Program-made: the position numbers and the translations under genes
Origin: an uncultured Fibrobacter sp.
Lineage (GTDB): Bacteria > Fibrobacterota > Fibrobacteria > Fibrobacterales > Fibrobacteraceae
Assembly (NCBI RefSeq): GCF_937877005.1
Contig: NZ_CALEFV010000019.1
Span: forward strand, 1-56,548
DNA: 56,548 nucleotides
Direction of reading: 5' to 3'
Shown: piece after piece, positions 9,149 through 17,268 of the stretch
Layout: every line of letters starts with the position of its first letter
Numbering within the stretch: the stretch's first letter is position 1
Notes under the pieces: generated by a model
Database searches by the model: none
What the model was told of the DNA's origin: nothing
What the model saw: the letters and a program-made list of their open reading frames with translations, nothing else

Positions 9149-10114
9149 TTATGCGATTATGCTTGGAAAGAGAACGACATCCGAAATTTTCTCTTTGTCC
9201 ATCGCAAGCATAAACAACCGGTCTAGACCGAGCGCCACACCGGAGCAGGCGGGCATTCCCGATTCAAGCGCGGCGAGGAAATGCTCATCTACCTGCGGAA
9301 GGGGTTTACCCATGCGACGGCGAATATCGAGATCGTCCGCAAAACGGCGACGTTGTTCCGCCGCATCGGTCAATTCCGTATACCCATTGCAGAGTTCCAC
9401 CCGGTCTACGAAAAGTTCAAAACGACGAGCCCAGGTGTGCCCCTCTTCATCCACGTAGGTCTGCGCCAAGGCTGCCTGCGACTGCGGATAATCCAAAATG
9501 AATTCAGGCCCGTTCTTTGCAAGTGCCGGTTCAACGGCAAAGACCATCAGGTAGTCCCACCAGTCTTCGCGAGACATGGCCGTACCATCTGCCGGAAGCG
9601 GAATGTCGCGAGCAGTACAGGCCGCAGCAAATTCGTCATCCGAAGCCATCAACGGATCCACGCCCGCATAATTTCTAAAAGCATTGATCCAGCGCGTACG
9701 CCGAGCATGGATAGGACGTCCAATGACTTCAGAAACGAGCTCCTCGACTTCTTCCATCAGTTTTTCCTGCGGCATGCCAATGCGGTACCATTCCACCATG
9801 CTGAATTCATTGTTATGATGGGCACCGAACTCGTCCTTACGGAAGGACTTCGTTATCTGGAAAATATCTCCGAAGCCAGCAGCAAGCAGACGCTTCATGT
9901 GGAATTCGGGACTCGTCATCATATAGCGATTCCCTTCGACCTCGAAATAGTCCAGCTGAGGATCGGTCCCCCCAGCATTGGACAAAACTGGCGTTTCCAC
10001 TTCGAGAACATCTCGCTGCACAAAGAACTGACGAACCTTGTTCATCAACGCCTGGCGACGAACCCACGAATCCCTATCGCAAGTCGGCCGGAAATTTTCC
10101 TGTTTCAACGACAT
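9149..10114 (-). CDS. epmA: EF-P lysine ligase EpmA (GenX/PoxA), LysRS-like
   Basis: Resembles the class II catalytic core of lysyl-tRNA synthetase without the anticodon-binding domain; the family attaches (R)-beta-lysine to elongation factor P. Seen: VETPVLSNAGGTDPQ, YMMTSPEFHMKRLLAAGFG, motif 2 FRKDEFGAHHNNEFSMVEWYR and motif 3 ACSGVALGLDRLFMLAM. The ATG at 10114 gives 321 residues, close to E. coli EpmA (325). It lies 14 bases past the stop of the upstream FISUMP gene with GGAGAG very close to it. An upstream TTG (10159) would overlap that gene and is less likely. EF-P and the aminomutase EpmB are not in the window. Confidence 0.9.
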   Translation of the reverse strand: MSLKQENFRPTCDRDSWVRRQALMNKVRQFFVQRDVLEVETPVLSNAGGTDPQLDYFEVEGNRYMMTSPEFHMKRLLAAGFGDIFQITKSFRKDEFGAHHNNEFSMVEWYRIGMPQEKLMEEVEELVSEVIGRPIHARRTRWINAFRNYAGVDPLMASDDEFAAACTARDIPLPADGTAMSREDWWDYLMVFAVEPALAKNGPEFILDYPQSQAALAQTYVDEEGHTWARRFELFVDRVELCNGYTELTDAAEQRRRFADDLDIRRRMGKPLPQVDEHFLAALESGMPACSGVALGLDRLFMLAMDKEKISDVVLFPSIIA

Positions 10115-10128
10115 CTCTCCAAGTAGAT

Positions 10129-11526
10129 TTAGTTTGCCGGAGCCGCTTCGATCACGCAACGAACCGCCAAGGAGAATTTTTTGTCCACTGGAATCGTAGA
10201 AACTTCTTTATCGGTACTGAACATGGAACGTGCAATTCCGCGGCCATCCCCCACATCCTTGCTCGTCCAGAAATAGGCACCTTCTCCCTGAATTACCGAA
10301 ATGCCATTCTTGTTCGCATAGCCCCCGAACATCGCCGTAAAGGCAAAATCATCGCTACCATTGCTACGGAGCTTTTCGGCTGCGGTATTTGCACCACCGG
10401 CATAAATTTCAAGCAGCTTCCAGTCATCATCCGTTGCTAAGCGAGTTCCTTCGGGGCAAGCCTCGAGAGCGGCTTCCTGCGTATAAAGACGACCATACAC
10501 CTTACAATTGTCCTCTTCGCGATCATAGCACATTGATTTTTCTTCAATGGCGTAATTCAAATTCTGGACAAACCAGCGAGTACCATTGATTTCCTTGACC
10601 TTGTAGGTCTGACCATCGCGATTGTCAACAAAGGTTTCAAACACGGGGCAACGCGTTTCAAACTGCTTGGACGCCAACATGGAATCCACGGCAGGCTGCC
10701 AAGAAGCGCAGAAACGGAAAAGTTCTCCACCGGGAAGCGCCGTCGAATCAGCCTTATGCTTGTCTGCCCAGCGATTGACATAGGAGAGATTCACGACCTC
10801 GGAATCTGGGATTGAAAGGACCTTCGCATTACTCTGCATCATCAATGAATACTGTTCGGCAGTCGTTTTCTGCGTTTTCCAGTATCCCTCAAGCAAGCCC
10901 TTGCGAATCTTCTCATACAGCGGAGACGGCATCGTCACCTTAATCGTCGTATCCACAAAATGTTCCGGATTCGATTCGCAAGTTTCCAGATGCAAGGAAT
11001 CCTTCGTGTTGAGAGCCCGCTCCAAGCATTCCTCAGTGCAGGCTTCGCGAGCTTTCCCTTTCTTCTTAGGACAGGGGACCCACAAGCTTGTATCGACAGG
11101 CACCTTGACGGGTTTTGCATAAGCCTTTGTCTTCAAGGCAACCTTTATCACCTTTCCCAAGGTTTCCAGAGCCTTCACATTGCCCGTTTCACCTTCCATC
11201 AGCAAATACGAGACAACTTCGGTACACGCATCCATAGCCTTCGCATTGGCACAAACCTTGGTCCCATATCCATAGGAAAACTGCGACGGGCAATTGGAAA
11301 ACGATTCATAGGGCATGGCCTTGAAGACTTTTTCGTAGACCTTGACCGCATCGTCTGCAGAGAGCTTGCCACAGTATATCTGATCGATTTCTCCCTTCTT
11401 GACGATTTTCTGAGCAGTCGCCACATCACCAGCATCAATGGCATCGCGAAGATCCGGCTGGGCATAGGCAGTAGCCGCACCCAAAGCAAGAACTCCCACA
11501 AACAATACACCTCTAAGAATTTTCAT
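10129..11526 (-). CDS. Secreted FISUMP-domain protein
   Basis: 465 residues from the ATG at 11526, chosen because it gives a clean signal peptide (MKILRGVLFVGVLALGAATA) and has GAGGGTTACA before it; upstream TTG and ATG codons are in frame but weaker. The middle part is cysteine-rich (paired Cys in PCPKKKGKAREACTEEC) and unrecognised. Residues about 298-463 are the FISUMP domain (TYKVKEINGTRWFVQNLNY, then YGRLYTQEAALEACPEGTRL and DDWKLLEIYAGG), a family expanded in Fibrobacter, related to fibrobacter-type C-terminal surface domains; function unknown. A TATATTTG box lies 27 nt upstream. Probably cotranscribed with epmA. Confidence 0.85.
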   Translation of the reverse strand: MKILRGVLFVGVLALGAATAYAQPDLRDAIDAGDVATAQKIVKKGEIDQIYCGKLSADDAVKVYEKVFKAMPYESFSNCPSQFSYGYGTKVCANAKAMDACTEVVSYLLMEGETGNVKALETLGKVIKVALKTKAYAKPVKVPVDTSLWVPCPKKKGKAREACTEECLERALNTKDSLHLETCESNPEHFVDTTIKVTMPSPLYEKIRKGLLEGYWKTQKTTAEQYSLMMQSNAKVLSIPDSEVVNLSYVNRWADKHKADSTALPGGELFRFCASWQPAVDSMLASKQFETRCPVFETFVDNRDGQTYKVKEINGTRWFVQNLNYAIEEKSMCYDREEDNCKVYGRLYTQEAALEACPEGTRLATDDDWKLLEIYAGGANTAAEKLRSNGSDDFAFTAMFGGYANKNGISVIQGEGAYFWTSKDVGDGRGIARSMFSTDKEVSTIPVDKKFSLAVRCVIEAAPAN

Positions 11527-11582
11527 TGTAACCCTCATTGAATTTTCCCGCGACAAATATAGAAATTTCTAAATTTACAGAC
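11527..11582. promoter_or_regulatory. 56-bp divergent promoter region with two TAnATTTR boxes
   Basis: Minus strand: TATATTTG (11561-11554), 27 nt before the FISUMP gene ATG. Plus strand: TAAATTTA (11570-11577), only 5 nt before the cysteine desulfurase ATG. The two boxes lie back to back within 24 bases. Role as -10/-7 promoter elements is inferred from their recurrence at other starts in this window. Confidence 0.5.
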
Positions 11583-12809
11583 ATGATAGATGCAGAAAAA
11601 ATCCGTAGCGAATTCCCGATGCTTGTCGCAGGCGATAAGGACGCAAAGCCGCTTGCCTTCCTCGACAGCACCGCCACCACGCAAAAGCCCGCCTGCGTGA
11701 TCGACGCAATGGACGAATTTTACCGCGAACACTACAGTTCCGTAAAGCGCGGTGTATACCGTTTGAGTGCCCGCACTACCGAAGCATTTGAGAAGACTCG
11801 CAAGAACATCGCAAAATTCATTAACGCAAAGACTGAAGACGAAATCGTGTTCACCCGCGGCACCACCGAAAGCATCAATCTGGTGGCGTGGAGTTACGGT
11901 CGCAAGTTATTCGAAGCGGGCGACGAAATTTTGATTAGCGGTCTGGAGCACCATGCAAACATCGTAAGCTGGCAGCTTGTCGCCGAAATGAAGGGCGCGA
12001 AAATCAAGGTGATTCCCGTTTTGGACAACGGCGATCTGGATTTGGCAGCACTTCCCGGGTTGTTGAATGCGCGAACCAAAATGGTGGCCGTCACCCACGT
12101 GAGCAATTCCGTTGGCACAGTGAACCCGATTGCCGAAATTATCGCGACCGTTCGCGCCGCCGCACCCCAAGCGAAAGTTTTAATTGACGCCGCCCAGAGT
12201 TCGAGCCACATCAAGATTGACGTGCAAAAGCTGGACTGCGATTTTCTCGCCTTCAGCGGCCACAAGATGTACGGTCCCACAGGCGTAGGCGTGCTTTATG
12301 GCAAGTACGAAGTTCTCGACAGCATGCCCCCCTGGCATGGTGGCGGCGAGATGATCAAGAACGTGACCTTCGAAAAGACGACGTACGCCGACGTTCCCGC
12401 GCGCTTCGAGGCAGGCACGCCCATGATTGCCGAAGTCATCGGCCTCGGCAAGGCCATCGAATGGATTAATGAAGTCGGCATCGAGAACATCCGCAAGCAC
12501 GAAGAAGAAATCACGAACTACGCGCTGGAACAGCTTGCGCAAATCCCGCAGGTAAAAATCTTCGGGAACCCGAAGGAACGCGGGGCCCTTATCAGCGTAA
12601 CCCTCGACGGCATCGCCGTAAGCGACGCCGCCATGATTCTCGACGAAGAGAACGTTGCAGTTCGCAGCGGGCACCACTGCGCCCAACCTGTGATGGACCG
12701 CTTCGGCGTCGACGCCACGCTTCGACTCAGTTTCGGCGCGTACACCCTGAAGCGCGACATCGACCGCTTTGTCGCAGGCATCAAGCGCGTTCTCCGACTC
12801 TTCGGCTAA
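11583..12809 (+). CDS. sufS: Cysteine desulfurase, SufS/CsdA type
   Basis: PLP enzyme that takes sulfur from cysteine for Fe-S cluster or thionucleoside synthesis. 408 residues from the ATG at 11583; an upstream TTG (11538) would overlap the divergent promoter. Seen: PLP lysine in SGHKMYGP (Lys228), TRGTTESINLV, HHANIVSWQ, and the sulfur-carrying cysteine in RSGHHCAQP (Cys366), the form of group II desulfurases. No SufBCD or SufE follows; instead tcdA is 11 bases downstream, recalling the E. coli csdA-csdE-tcdA cluster, so a CsdA-like role feeding tRNA modification is possible. There is no Shine-Dalgarno sequence and the TAAATTTA box is 5 nt before the ATG. Confidence 0.92.
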   Translation: MIDAEKIRSEFPMLVAGDKDAKPLAFLDSTATTQKPACVIDAMDEFYREHYSSVKRGVYRLSARTTEAFEKTRKNIAKFINAKTEDEIVFTRGTTESINLVAWSYGRKLFEAGDEILISGLEHHANIVSWQLVAEMKGAKIKVIPVLDNGDLDLAALPGLLNARTKMVAVTHVSNSVGTVNPIAEIIATVRAAAPQAKVLIDAAQSSSHIKIDVQKLDCDFLAFSGHKMYGPTGVGVLYGKYEVLDSMPPWHGGGEMIKNVTFEKTTYADVPARFEAGTPMIAEVIGLGKAIEWINEVGIENIRKHEEEITNYALEQLAQIPQVKIFGNPKERGALISVTLDGIAVSDAAMILDEENVAVRSGHHCAQPVMDRFGVDATLRLSFGAYTLKRDIDRFVAGIKRVLRLFG

Positions 12810-12820
12810 CCGGGACTCGT

Positions 12821-13654
12821 ATGGGAATCGAGAAAGGCATCTTTAACCGCACATCGCTCCTGCTCGGAGACGACGTGATGGGCAACATCTACCAGAAGCG
12901 CGTCATCATATTCGGTCTCGGCGGAGTCGGCAGCTGGTGCGCCGAAAGCCTGGTGCGTTCCGGCATCAAGGAACTCGTACTCGTTGATTCAGACCGCGTG
13001 TGCGTCACCAACGTGAACCGCCAACTGATGGCCACCACGAAAACCGTGGGGCAAGTCAAGGTGGACGTGCTGAAAAATCGCCTACTCGAAATCAACCCGC
13101 ACGCCAATATCGTAGCACTCCAAGACATCTACGAAGAAGCGAATACGGACAAATTCCAACTGGACACATTCGACTACATCATCGATGCCATCGACAGCCT
13201 CGAAAACAAGATGCAGCTGTTGTGGCACGCCACGCGCACCAAGGCCACAGTTTTCTCTTCGATGGGAGCAGCCCTCAAGATGGACCCCACGCGAATCAAG
13301 GTCGCCGAATTCTGGAAAGTCGCCGGTTGCCCGCTGGCCCGCGCCCTGCGCGACAAGTTCAAGAAAAAGAAAATGGCTCTCAAGAAAAAAGTGCTATGCG
13401 TCTACAGCGACGAACTCCTGAAAAACCGCGGCAAGAATTCTTCTTGCGGAACGGACGCCTGCATGTGCCCCAAGGTGCGCCACGAAAGGAGCGAAGCCGA
13501 ACTCCGGAATGCAAGCCTAGTCGATCACGAATGGTGCAGCAGCAAGGCGCAAATCAACGGCACCATGGCACACTCCACCGCCATTTTCGGATTCATGATT
13601 GCGGGCCTCGTGATGCAGGACATCTACAAGAAGGCCTTAGCAAGCGCCGAGTAA
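12821..13654 (+). CDS. tcdA: tRNA threonylcarbamoyladenosine dehydratase TcdA
   Basis: E1-like (ThiF/MoeB fold) enzyme that cyclises t6A37 to ct6A37 in ANN-decoding tRNAs using ATP. 277 residues, family size. Seen: nucleotide-binding FGLGGVGSWCAESLVRSG (about residues 31-48), LVDSDRVCVTNVNRQ, DYIIDAIDSLENK, and a C-terminal segment with FSSMGAALKMDPTRIKV. A CGTDACMC cysteine group is present. Operonic with the cysteine desulfurase, matching the known csd-tcdA association. Confidence 0.92.
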   Translation: MGIEKGIFNRTSLLLGDDVMGNIYQKRVIIFGLGGVGSWCAESLVRSGIKELVLVDSDRVCVTNVNRQLMATTKTVGQVKVDVLKNRLLEINPHANIVALQDIYEEANTDKFQLDTFDYIIDAIDSLENKMQLLWHATRTKATVFSSMGAALKMDPTRIKVAEFWKVAGCPLARALRDKFKKKKMALKKKVLCVYSDELLKNRGKNSSCGTDACMCPKVRHERSEAELRNASLVDHEWCSSKAQINGTMAHSTAIFGFMIAGLVMQDIYKKALASAE

Positions 13655-13658
13655 AAAG

Positions 13659-14612
13659 CTAAAATTCCGGCATGCTGAAATCGCCGTAAAGTTCACGGCC
13701 ATCAAACACCCAGACCACCATCTTTTTGCCATCCAGGAATTCCGAACGGTCCTTGAACAAGGTCGGGCCCAAGTTTCCGCCACCAATACGGCTGCGGGTA
13801 AAAGTCTTTATCCCTGTCGCCTGCGCAATGTATGCGCCAATATTGGAAGAACTGTTCCAACCAAAATCGGCATTGCTATCGCCAATTACCACAATGGGAG
13901 CATCCTTGGATCCACGGTAGCGTTTACCTTCTGCATCCACGGTCTTTAACACGCGCACATCGTAATCCGGGTAAGAATTGTACTTCAAGTGATAAAGATT
14001 CCCGGTACCGGGAACAACCGTATCGCGCAGGAACCATTCTTCCCTCGGAACATCCAAGTCCATTTCGTTGATGGAATCGGCTATCATCTGGGCAAGAACC
14101 TGCCGGCCTGCGCTAGTATAGTGGCTTTCGTACGCTTCGAACATGGGCGTTTCCTCATTCTTTTCGAGAAACTCCTCTACCGCATCGACAACGACAACAC
14201 CTTCGTCTTGCAACGCATCTACCCATTCTTCATATTGCGGGGCAACGATACCACCCGACAATTCTTCTGAATAATGTTCCGCCTCAATTTGCAATTTATC
14301 TGGAACAGGCACCACCACCAACTTGATACCGCGCGCTTCCAAGGAATCATTGAAAGCGACAAAGGGCTTCAAATTGTCTTTCCAATCCGCCACCAGATTG
14401 ACAAGACTTTCCTGCAGAAAAATCCAGTCGCCTTCACCACTTACCGCACAGCGGGCCTCTTTCAGCTGTCCGCCACACTTTTCAATATCGGATTCAATCT
14501 GTTCCTGAACTTCCAACGGGATAAGCGGACGAGTAGAAAGGTAGACCATGGCAAGCGCAACAGCCGCCACTCCAAATCCAAAAATAAAACCCAAATGTTT
14601 CCTAAAAAACAT
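13659..14612 (-). CDS. AlgX/AlgJ-like SGNH-fold protein, membrane anchored
   Basis: Resembles the SGNH domain of AlgJ/AlgX polysaccharide O-acetyltransferases. One N-terminal membrane segment (about 8-26), rest periplasmic. Seen: GDWIFLQ (61-67), VPVPDKLQIEAEHY, the DxH-like site ESHYTSAG with Glu162 in place of the usual Asp and His164, and the Ser block IGDSNADFGW (Ser246). No MBOAT acyl-channel gene or other polysaccharide gene is adjacent, so its acyl donor and substrate are unknown. A TAAATTTG box ends 8 nt before the ATG and no Shine-Dalgarno is visible. Convergent with tcdA with 4 bases between stops. Confidence 0.75.
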   Translation of the reverse strand: MFFRKHLGFIFGFGVAAVALAMVYLSTRPLIPLEVQEQIESDIEKCGGQLKEARCAVSGEGDWIFLQESLVNLVADWKDNLKPFVAFNDSLEARGIKLVVVPVPDKLQIEAEHYSEELSGGIVAPQYEEWVDALQDEGVVVVDAVEEFLEKNEETPMFEAYESHYTSAGRQVLAQMIADSINEMDLDVPREEWFLRDTVVPGTGNLYHLKYNSYPDYDVRVLKTVDAEGKRYRGSKDAPIVVIGDSNADFGWNSSSNIGAYIAQATGIKTFTRSRIGGGNLGPTLFKDRSEFLDGKKMVVWVFDGRELYGDFSMPEF

Positions 14613-14625
14613 GACTAAGCCAAAT

Positions 14626-14656
14626 TTAAAAAAAATCCCCGCCCGAAGGCAGGGAA
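14626..14656 (-). terminator. Intrinsic terminator downstream of glnN
   Basis: On the minus strand CCCTGCC-TTCG-GGCGGGG (14654-14637) followed by a long T-run (14635-14626). It lies 230 bases past the glnN stop, after the duplicated repeats, and its T-run touches the TAAATTTG box of the AlgX-like gene. Confidence 0.85.
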
Positions 14657-14735
14657 AATTTAAGGACTATTACTAGAGATCCTGCTCCTTCGAACCTAAC
14701 TCTACTAAGGCAACAAGTTGCCAAGTATCGTATAT

Positions 14736-14770
14736 CGACTTCGATCCTAACGGATCTCGCTCAGGATGAC
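14736..14770. repeat. Family-1 palindromic repeat, variant copy
   Basis: Divergent copy of the dispersed element bounded by GATCCTTCGAC and CTCAGGATGAC: here CGACTTCGATCC...CTCGCTCAGGATGAC. The left end is rearranged but the right end is exact. It lies in the glnN-to-terminator interval. Confidence 0.6.
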
Positions 14771-14776
14771 ACAACT

Positions 14777-14903
14777 AATAAATAAACGGACATTTGGGCT
14801 TCCACCTTCGACGCTCGGCTGATGCTGTTTAATAAATAAACGGACATTTGGCCGCACACCTGCGACGTGCGGCCGATGCTGTTTATTAATAAATAAACAG
14901 CAT
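14777..14903. repeat. Tandem repeat copying the 3' end of glnN
   Basis: Unit of 54-57 bases, two full copies (14777-14830, 14831-14887) and a partial one (14888-14903) that is the end of glnN itself. Each begins AATAAATAAAC. The two full copies share AATAAATAAACGGACATTTG, then a GC-rich inverted repeat (GGCCGCAC...GTGCGGCC in the second copy, degenerate in the first), and end GATGCTGTTTA. The shared TTTATTTATTA on the minus strand encodes the last glnN residues (Phe-Ile-Tyr-stop). Confidence 0.75.
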
Positions 14904-14904
14904 C
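14875..14904 (-). other. Perfect hairpin over the glnN stop codon
   Basis: Inverted repeat with 13-base arms (GATGCTGTTTATT / AATAAACAGCATC) and a 4-base loop. On the glnN transcript the left arm covers the last coding triplets and the loop and right arm hold and follow the stop codon (14886-14888). No T-run follows, so it is not a classical terminator; it might stabilise the 3' end or act in translation termination. Confidence 0.75.
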
Positions 14905-17006
14905 TCCCTATACTTCGGCAGAGGCCACATTTCGTCGGGGACGACCTTTTCGAGGCCATCGACAACCTTGCGCAAAGCGGCCATCGCATCGAGAATACCT
15001 TCGTGCAGGCCGTTCAGGCTTTCTTCCATGGTAGCGATGGCGGCACTCAGGTTCTTGACGCCTTCGCCGAGAGACTTCACGTAGGCATCGACGCCGGGGA
15101 AGCCCTGGTTCAAAGCCATTTCGTTGGTCTTGAGGGCGCTGGAGTAAGCCTCGACGACCTTCGGCAAGATGATGTTTTTGGCCATGTCGCGGCAGACTTC
15201 GCCTTCGATGTGGATGCGCTTGTGGAAATCTTCGACGTTGATTTCGTAGCGGGATTCCATTTCGCGGCGGTTCATGACGCCATACTTTTCGAACAACTGA
15301 ATATTTTCTTCCTTGGTGAGGGCCTTGAGGGCTTCCACGGAGGTGCGGATATTCGGGAGGCCACGGCGCTCAGCTTCGGCAATCCATTCGTCGGTATAGC
15401 CGTTGCCGTTGAAAATCACACGCTTGTGTTCCTTCACGATCTTTTGCAGAATCTTCTGCAGGCCCGTGTGGAAGTTCTTTTCGTCGAGCTTTTCGAGCTG
15501 TTCCGAAATCATGTCGAAAGCTTCGGCCACGATGGTGTTCAGAACCACGTTCGGTTCAGAACAACTCTGGCTGGAACCCGGAGCGCGGAATTCGAACTTG
15601 TTGCCGGTGAAGGCGAACGGAGAAGTTCTGTTGCGGTCGGTGGCATCGCGCGGGAGGGCCGGGAGCATGTCGGCACCGATGCGGAGCGCGCCAGCTTGCT
15701 TGCTGGACTTGGGCACGCCTTGTTCAATCTGTTCGATGACATCCATGAGCTGGTCGCCGAGGAACATGGAGACGATCGCCGGAGGAGCTTCGTTTGCACC
15801 GAGGCGGTGATCGTTGCCGGCGCCAGCAGTCGTCATGCGGAGCAAGTCAGCATGGGTGTCGACGGCATAAATGATGGCGCAGAGCGTGGTGAGGAACACG
15901 GCGTTCTGGTGCGGGTCCTTACCCGGATTAAGCAGGTTGCCCTTACCGTAAGACACGGACCAGTTGTTGTGTTTGCCGGAACCGTTCACGCCGGCGAAAG
16001 GCTTTTCGTGCAGCAGGCACACGAGACCATTCTTGTCGGCCACGTTGCGGAGCACTTCCATAATCATCATGTTGTGGTCGCAAGCGAGGTTCACTTCTTC
16101 GAACATCGGGGCGAGTTCGAACTGGGCAGGCGCCACTTCGTTGTGGCGGGTCTTGGCCGGAATGCCGAGCTTCCAGAGTTCGATTTCCACTTCGTTCATG
16201 AAGTTGAGAATTCGAGCCGGGATGCTACCGAAGTAGTGGTCATCCATCTGTTGGTGCTTCGCGGGTGCGGCACCGAACAGCGTGCGGCCAGCCTGGTACA
16301 GGTCCGGGCGTTGCAGGTAGAAACGCTTGTCAATGAGGAAGTATTCCTGTTCGGCACCGAGCGTGACCGTCGTCTTCTTCGGGCCCGCCTTGAAGCAGGT
16401 CATAAGGCGGCGGGTAGACTTGGAAAGGGCTTGCAAACTGCGCAGAAGCGGAGTCTTCTTGTCGAGCGCTTCTCCGGTGTAGCTGCAGAATGCAGTCGGG
16501 ATGCAGAGCGTTGCACCATTGCCGTGACGCTTGATGAACGCCGGGCTGGTCGGATCCCAGGCGGTATAGCCGCGGGCCTCGAACGTGGAACGGAGTCCGC
16601 CGCTCGGGAAAGACGATGCATCGGGTTCGCCGACAATCAAGTTCTTGCCGCTAAAGGCCATGATGGCGCGGCAACCGTCGGGTTCAAGGAAGGAGTCATG
16701 CTTTTCGGCAGTGGAACCGGTGAGCGGCTGGAACCAGTGCGTAAAGTGCGTGGCACCGCGGTCCATCGCCCACTTCTTCATGGCGTGGGCCACATCGCCT
16801 GCGATACTCGGATCGAGGGCGGCACCTTCGTTAATGGTTGCAATCAGCTTTTCGCAGACATCCTTGGGCAAGTATTCGCGCATGGCGTTGATGTTGAACA
16901 CATCTTCGCCGTAGAAATCCACATTCACCGGACCGGCCGGCTTGACGGGCGCGGTAGGGGCCTTTGCGATTTCGTTGATGGTCTTTTTGCGGTAGCTTAC
17001 GCTCAT
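14886..17006 (-). CDS. glnN: Glutamine synthetase type III
   Basis: ATP-dependent glutamine synthesis from glutamate and ammonia; main ammonia-assimilation enzyme in many anaerobes. 706 residues, the large GSIII form (about 700) rather than GSI/II. Seen: ATHFTHWFQPLTGSTAEKHD, LGAEQEYFLID, glutamate/ATP-binding NGSGKHNNWSVSYG, AGAGNDHRLGANEAPPAIVS and FEFRAPGSSQSCSEPNVVLN. Ribosome binding site AGAGGTTCAAA before the ATG; a family-1 repeat lies immediately upstream (17026-17061). The C-terminus ends MLFIY inside a repeated sequence. Divergent from a sigma-54-type regulator, suggesting, but not proving, nitrogen control. Confidence 0.95.
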   Translation of the reverse strand: MSVSYRKKTINEIAKAPTAPVKPAGPVNVDFYGEDVFNINAMREYLPKDVCEKLIATINEGAALDPSIAGDVAHAMKKWAMDRGATHFTHWFQPLTGSTAEKHDSFLEPDGCRAIMAFSGKNLIVGEPDASSFPSGGLRSTFEARGYTAWDPTSPAFIKRHGNGATLCIPTAFCSYTGEALDKKTPLLRSLQALSKSTRRLMTCFKAGPKKTTVTLGAEQEYFLIDKRFYLQRPDLYQAGRTLFGAAPAKHQQMDDHYFGSIPARILNFMNEVEIELWKLGIPAKTRHNEVAPAQFELAPMFEEVNLACDHNMMIMEVLRNVADKNGLVCLLHEKPFAGVNGSGKHNNWSVSYGKGNLLNPGKDPHQNAVFLTTLCAIIYAVDTHADLLRMTTAGAGNDHRLGANEAPPAIVSMFLGDQLMDVIEQIEQGVPKSSKQAGALRIGADMLPALPRDATDRNRTSPFAFTGNKFEFRAPGSSQSCSEPNVVLNTIVAEAFDMISEQLEKLDEKNFHTGLQKILQKIVKEHKRVIFNGNGYTDEWIAEAERRGLPNIRTSVEALKALTKEENIQLFEKYGVMNRREMESRYEINVEDFHKRIHIEGEVCRDMAKNIILPKVVEAYSSALKTNEMALNQGFPGVDAYVKSLGEGVKNLSAAIATMEESLNGLHEGILDAMAALRKVVDGLEKVVPDEMWPLPKYREMLFIY

Positions 17007-17025
17007 TTTGAACCTCTTCTAAAGT

Positions 17026-17061
17026 GTCATCCTGAGCGAAACGAAGTGTAGTCGAAGGATC
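17026..17061. repeat. Family-1 palindromic repeat upstream of glnN
   Basis: 36 bases, GTCATCCTGAGCG...GTAGTCGAAGGATC, opposite orientation on the plus strand to most other copies in the window. Confidence 0.8.
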
Positions 17062-17147
17062 TCAGAATGAATTTTTCAATTTATGGAAGGAAATTAGGAA
17101 TAAAAACGAGGGTTGGCACCCAAATTTTACAGGTTTCGAAACAAAAT

Positions 17148-17193
17148 ATTTTACAATATTGTAAAATTAAGGTATATTATTACATTATTGTAA
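17148..17193. promoter_or_regulatory. Probable operator: perfect palindrome plus near copy
   Basis: ATTTTACAATATTGTAAAAT (17148-17167) is a perfect 20-base palindrome. A second site TTACATTATTGTAA (17180-17193) matches its core TTACAATATTGTAA with one mismatch, 29 bases centre to centre. The TTAC-N6-GTAA form resembles binding sites of dimeric regulators. Whether it controls glnN, the adjacent regulator or both is unknown. Confidence 0.65.
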
Positions 17194-17223
17194 AACTAGT
17201 AAGGCGTTGTATGAGCTAAGGGA

Positions 17224-17265
17224 GATCCTTCGACTCCGAGGCTACGCCCCTACGCTCAGGATGAC
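17224..17265. repeat. Family-1 palindromic repeat overlapping regulator RBS
   Basis: 42 bases, GATCCTTCGACTCCGAGG...ACGCTCAGGATGAC. Its right end AGGATGAC lies about 7 bases before the TTG start of the regulator and is the only Shine-Dalgarno-like sequence there. Confidence 0.8.
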
Positions 17266-17268
17266 AAA

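Larger units (their letters stand above)
17007..17268. promoter_or_regulatory. Divergent glnN/regulator control region
   Basis: 262 bases between divergent starts. It is flanked by two family-1 repeats in opposite orientation (17026-17061 and 17224-17265) and its centre is very AT-rich. It contains the palindrome listed separately and a half-conserved second copy. A TGGCAC-N5-TTTT sequence at 17114-17128 resembles only the first half of a sigma-54 promoter. No convincing -35/-10 pair was found on either strand. Confidence 0.5.

Noticed and set aside
10115..10159. TTG start of epmA at 10159
   Set aside because: It overlaps the upstream gene, and the ATG at 10114 gives the usual family length and N-terminus.
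14777..14903. Tandem repeats as a CRISPR array
   Set aside because: Only two and a part units, with no unique spacers and no cas genes nearby.
14747..14989. Open frame across the tandem repeats after glnN, encoding repeated NVRLFI units
   Set aside because: The repetition follows from the DNA repeat; there is no RBS and the frame overlaps the glnN end out of frame.
15003..17051. Open frame of 682 codons antisense to glnN
   Set aside because: Shadow of glnN caused by codon bias; no recognisable domain.
17114..17128. Possible sigma-54 promoter (TGGCAC-N5-TTTT)
   Set aside because: The -24 half fits but the -12 half lacks the conserved GC, and the neighbouring activator has a degenerate sigma-54 contact loop.
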